Source: an uncultured Lachnospiraceae bacterium
GTDB lineage: Bacteria; Bacillota; Clostridia; Lachnospirales; Lachnospiraceae
Assembly (NCBI GenBank): GCA_934371475.1
Contig: CAKRNX010000115.1
Span: forward strand, 1 to 7,244
Direction: 5' to 3'
Length of the DNA: 7,244 nucleotides
Shown here piece after piece: positions 5,363 through 7,244 of the stretch. Position 1 is the stretch's first letter, and each line of letters starts with the position of its first letter. The notes beneath the pieces are model-generated. The model was not told the DNA's origin, searched no databases, and worked only from the letters and a program-made list of their open reading frames with translations. Both the position numbers and the translations under genes were made by a program.

Positions 5363-5437
5363 ACATATCTGATACGTTTCCCTTGATTTCCTTTTATTTC
5401 CGTTCACAGCCGGTATTTGAGAGTATTGAATGCTTAT

Positions 5438-5536
5438 GTCAGTGGGAGTGAAAAGCTCCCGCTGACAGTTGCGAAGCGACTACGTTCATGATCAAGCTGC
5501 AAAAGCGGATTACGAATGTCCGCTTTACCGCAGGCT
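5438..5536 (+). other. Three-hairpin intergenic element between ftsK and nfnA
   Basis: Read as plus-strand RNA it makes three stems. The first is GTCAGTGGGAG (5438-5448) with CTCCCGCTGAC (5456-5466), 11 bp with one U.G. The second is AGTTGC (5467-5472) with GCGACT (5476-5481), 6 bp with one U.G and a GAA loop. The third is AAAGCGGA (5502-5509) with TCCGCTTT (5519-5526), 8 bp, enclosed by AGCTGC (5495-5500) pairing with GCAGGCT (5530-5536) with one bulged G. Both U.G pairs become mismatches on the minus strand. No stem is followed by a T run, so it does not look like a normal terminator for ftsK. It may be a small structured RNA or a dispersed repeat. The remaining bases 5362-5437 show nothing clear. 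Confidence 0.5.
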
Positions 5537-5561
5537 GCAAATCAGCTGCTTACATGAATTC

Positions 5562-7244
5562 TTAATTCTGCTCCAGATAATTCTCGAACTGTTCGCTGGA
5601 CATCAGCACCTTTCTGGGCTTGGTTCCCTCTTCCGGCCCCACTACCCCGGCTTCGGAGAGCTGATCCATGATCCTGGCAGCCCGGTTAAATCCGATTTTG
5701 AACCAGCGCTGCAGCATGCCGATGGATGCCTTGTCCTTTTCAATAATGAATTTACCTGCTTCTGCAAACAGCTCATCCACATCATTTCCGCCCCCAGCAG
5801 CGGAAACAGCTGATTTCTGCACCTGCGCAATCTGTTCCTCCATCCGGGCGCTGTACTGTTCATCCGTATTTTTCTCTTTCAGGAACTCCACCACGTCGGA
5901 AACTTCCCTGTCTGAGACAAATGCGCCCTGAATACGTGCCGGTTTCTTATAGGTCTGAGGCGCAAACAGCATATCTCCATTGCCCAGCAGTTTTTCTGCG
6001 CCGTTCGTATCCAGAATCGTTCTGGAATCCACGCCTGAAGAGACGGAGAACGCAATACGTGAAGGCATATTGGCCTTGATCAGTCCCGTAATGACATCCA
6101 CAGACGGCCTCTGCGTGGCAATCACCAGATGTATCCCGGCCGCACGGGCCAGCTGGGCCAGTCGGCAGATCGCATCCTCTACTTCCCCGGAAGCCACCAT
6201 CATCAGATCTGCCAGCTCGTCCACAATAATCACGATCTGCGGCAGTTTTTCCGGCCGCTCCTGCGCGTCCTCCGGCAGATCCTTCAGCACGGTCTCCACC
6301 CTCGCATTGTATCCTTTCAGATCTCTGACACCGGTGCCGGCAAACAGCTCATATCGCTTCATCATCTCCGCCACGCCCCAGTTCAGCGCCCCTGCAGCCT
6401 TCTTCGGGTCTGTCACGACCGGGATAAACAAATGAGGAATCCCGTTATATACGCTGAGCTCCACCACCTTGGGGTCAATCATGATCATTTTAACTTCTTC
6501 CGGTTTGGCTTTATAAATAATACTCATAATCAACGTATTAATAAATACAGATTTACCGGATCCTGTTGCACCCGCGATCAGCAGATGCGGCATCTTTGCG
6601 ATATCCGCTACCACAATTTTTCCGCCAATATCCTTTCCCACCGCATATGCCAGCCTGGAAGGATGCTTCCGGAACTCTTCTGACTCAAGCAGCTCCCTCA
6701 GGTAAACGCTGCTGGATTCTTTGTTGGGCACTTCGATGCCCACAGCCGCCTTGCCCGGGATGGGAGCTTCGATACGGAGATCCGCTGCTGCCAGATTCAG
6801 TTTGATATCGTCAGCCAGGTTGACAATCTTACTGACTTTTACGCCCATCTCCGGCATCAGCTCATACCGGGTCACACTAGGTCCGCAGCTGGCATTTGTC
6901 ACCTTTACATTTACCCCAAACGTATGGAGTACCTCCTGAAGCTTCTGCGCCGTTTCCCGCATCTGCGTTTCGGTATTGCCTGCTTTTTTAACCGGCGGAC
7001 GCTGCAGCAGATCCAGTGCCGGAAATACGTACTCCGGTTTTACGGCTGCCGTTGTCTTCTCAATCTCCTGCTCTACATGATCAATCCCTTCCTGTATCTC
7101 CTCTGCGGATGCATGAGGCTTCGGGCTTCTGCGGGGTTTCTCCGGCATTTCTTCGCTGGTTCCGGACGGCTCGCCCGGTTCCTCTGAGATTTTCTGAGCG
7201 GGATCCTCTTCCTCGCCTGATGCCTTTTCCAGCTTTTCCCGCAG
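5562..7244 (-). CDS. DNA translocase FtsK/SpoIIIE, C-terminal part (start outside the window)
   Basis: Membrane-anchored hexameric ATPase that pumps chromosomal DNA through the division or sporulation septum. The visible 560 codons run open to the window edge. Numbering from the Met codon at 7148, they contain an acidic, Pro/Glu-rich linker upstream and up to about residue 40. The alpha/beta translocase core follows, with Walker A GATGSGKS (193-200) and Walker B VIIVDE (306-311). The C-terminal gamma winged helix (about 456-528) carries QRWFKIGFNRAARIMD (480-495), the part that reads oriented DNA guide sequences. The N-terminal membrane segments are not in the window. The Met at 7148 is not the real start, since the frame continues 32 codons upstream into the same low-complexity linker. 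Whether this is the sporulation SpoIIIE or the division FtsK/SftA paralogue cannot be told from this part. Confidence 0.96.
   Translation of the reverse strand: MREKLEKASGEEEDPAQKISEEPGEPSGTSEEMPEKPRRSPKPHASAEEIQEGIDHVEQEIEKTTAAVKPEYVFPALDLLQRPPVKKAGNTETQMRETAQKLQEVLHTFGVNVKVTNASCGPSVTRYELMPEMGVKVSKIVNLADDIKLNLAAADLRIEAPIPGKAAVGIEVPNKESSSVYLRELLESEEFRKHPSRLAYAVGKDIGGKIVVADIAKMPHLLIAGATGSGKSVFINTLIMSIIYKAKPEEVKMIMIDPKVVELSVYNGIPHLFIPVVTDPKKAAGALNWGVAEMMKRYELFAGTGVRDLKGYNARVETVLKDLPEDAQERPEKLPQIVIIVDELADLMMVASGEVEDAICRLAQLARAAGIHLVIATQRPSVDVITGLIKANMPSRIAFSVSSGVDSRTILDTNGAEKLLGNGDMLFAPQTYKKPARIQGAFVSDREVSDVVEFLKEKNTDEQYSARMEEQIAQVQKSAVSAAGGGNDVDELFAEAGKFIIEKDKASIGMLQRWFKIGFNRAARIMDQLSEAGVVGPEEGTKPRKVLMSSEQFENYLEQN

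Noticed and set aside
5469..5813. Plus-strand frame of 114 codons starting in the hairpin element
   Set aside because: It begins inside the folded intergenic element and continues antisense to the ftsK 3' end, with no ribosome binding site.

Overview
The window most likely comes from a gut-type Clostridia, probably family Lachnospiraceae. This is inferred from moderate GC, strong GGAGG ribosome binding sites, an NfnAB-type flavin complex, an rlmH of Gram-positive length (159 aa), and hairpin-forming intergenic repeats. The species cannot be fixed from sequence reading alone. Every convincing gene lies on the minus strand, so transcription runs from the high coordinates to the low ones.

Layout in transcription order: (1) 7244-5562, the C-terminal 560 codons of an FtsK/SpoIIIE DNA translocase whose start lies outside the window. 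(2) 5561-5283, a 279-bp gap with a folded hairpin element (5438-5536), a terminator-like hairpin and a good sigma-A promoter (TTGAAT, 17 bp, TATACT). (3) nfnA (5282-4392) and nfnB (4392-3001), overlapping by one base, encoding the two subunits of electron-bifurcating NADH-dependent ferredoxin:NADP+ oxidoreductase. (4) 3000-2475, a 526-bp gap with the nfn terminator, a chain of at least six hairpins including three copies of a palindromic repeat, and a candidate promoter for rlmH. (5) rlmH (2474-1995). (6) 1994-1842, a 153-bp gap with at most a doubtful 35-codon reading frame. (7) 1841-519, a FUSC/aromatic-acid-exporter-like membrane domain fused to a HAD (Cof-type) domain whose catalytic aspartates appear to be gone. 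(8) 493-1, the N-terminal 164 codons of a CPA1-type K+/H+ or Na+/H+ antiporter starting at TTG.

The genes fall into housekeeping (chromosome translocation, ribosome methylation), redox balance (NfnAB exchanges electrons between ferredoxin, NADH and NADPH) and membrane transport. rlmH, the FUSC-HAD gene and the antiporter may form one transcript, because I see no convincing terminator between them and only 25 non-coding bases separate the last two.

I do not see a defence system, CRISPR array, transposase, tRNA or rRNA. The least ordinary items are the FUSC-pseudo-HAD fusion protein, the two folded intergenic elements (both of which fold better as plus-strand RNA, opposite to all the genes), and a small hairpin that could bring a distant Shine-Dalgarno sequence close to the rlmH start codon.
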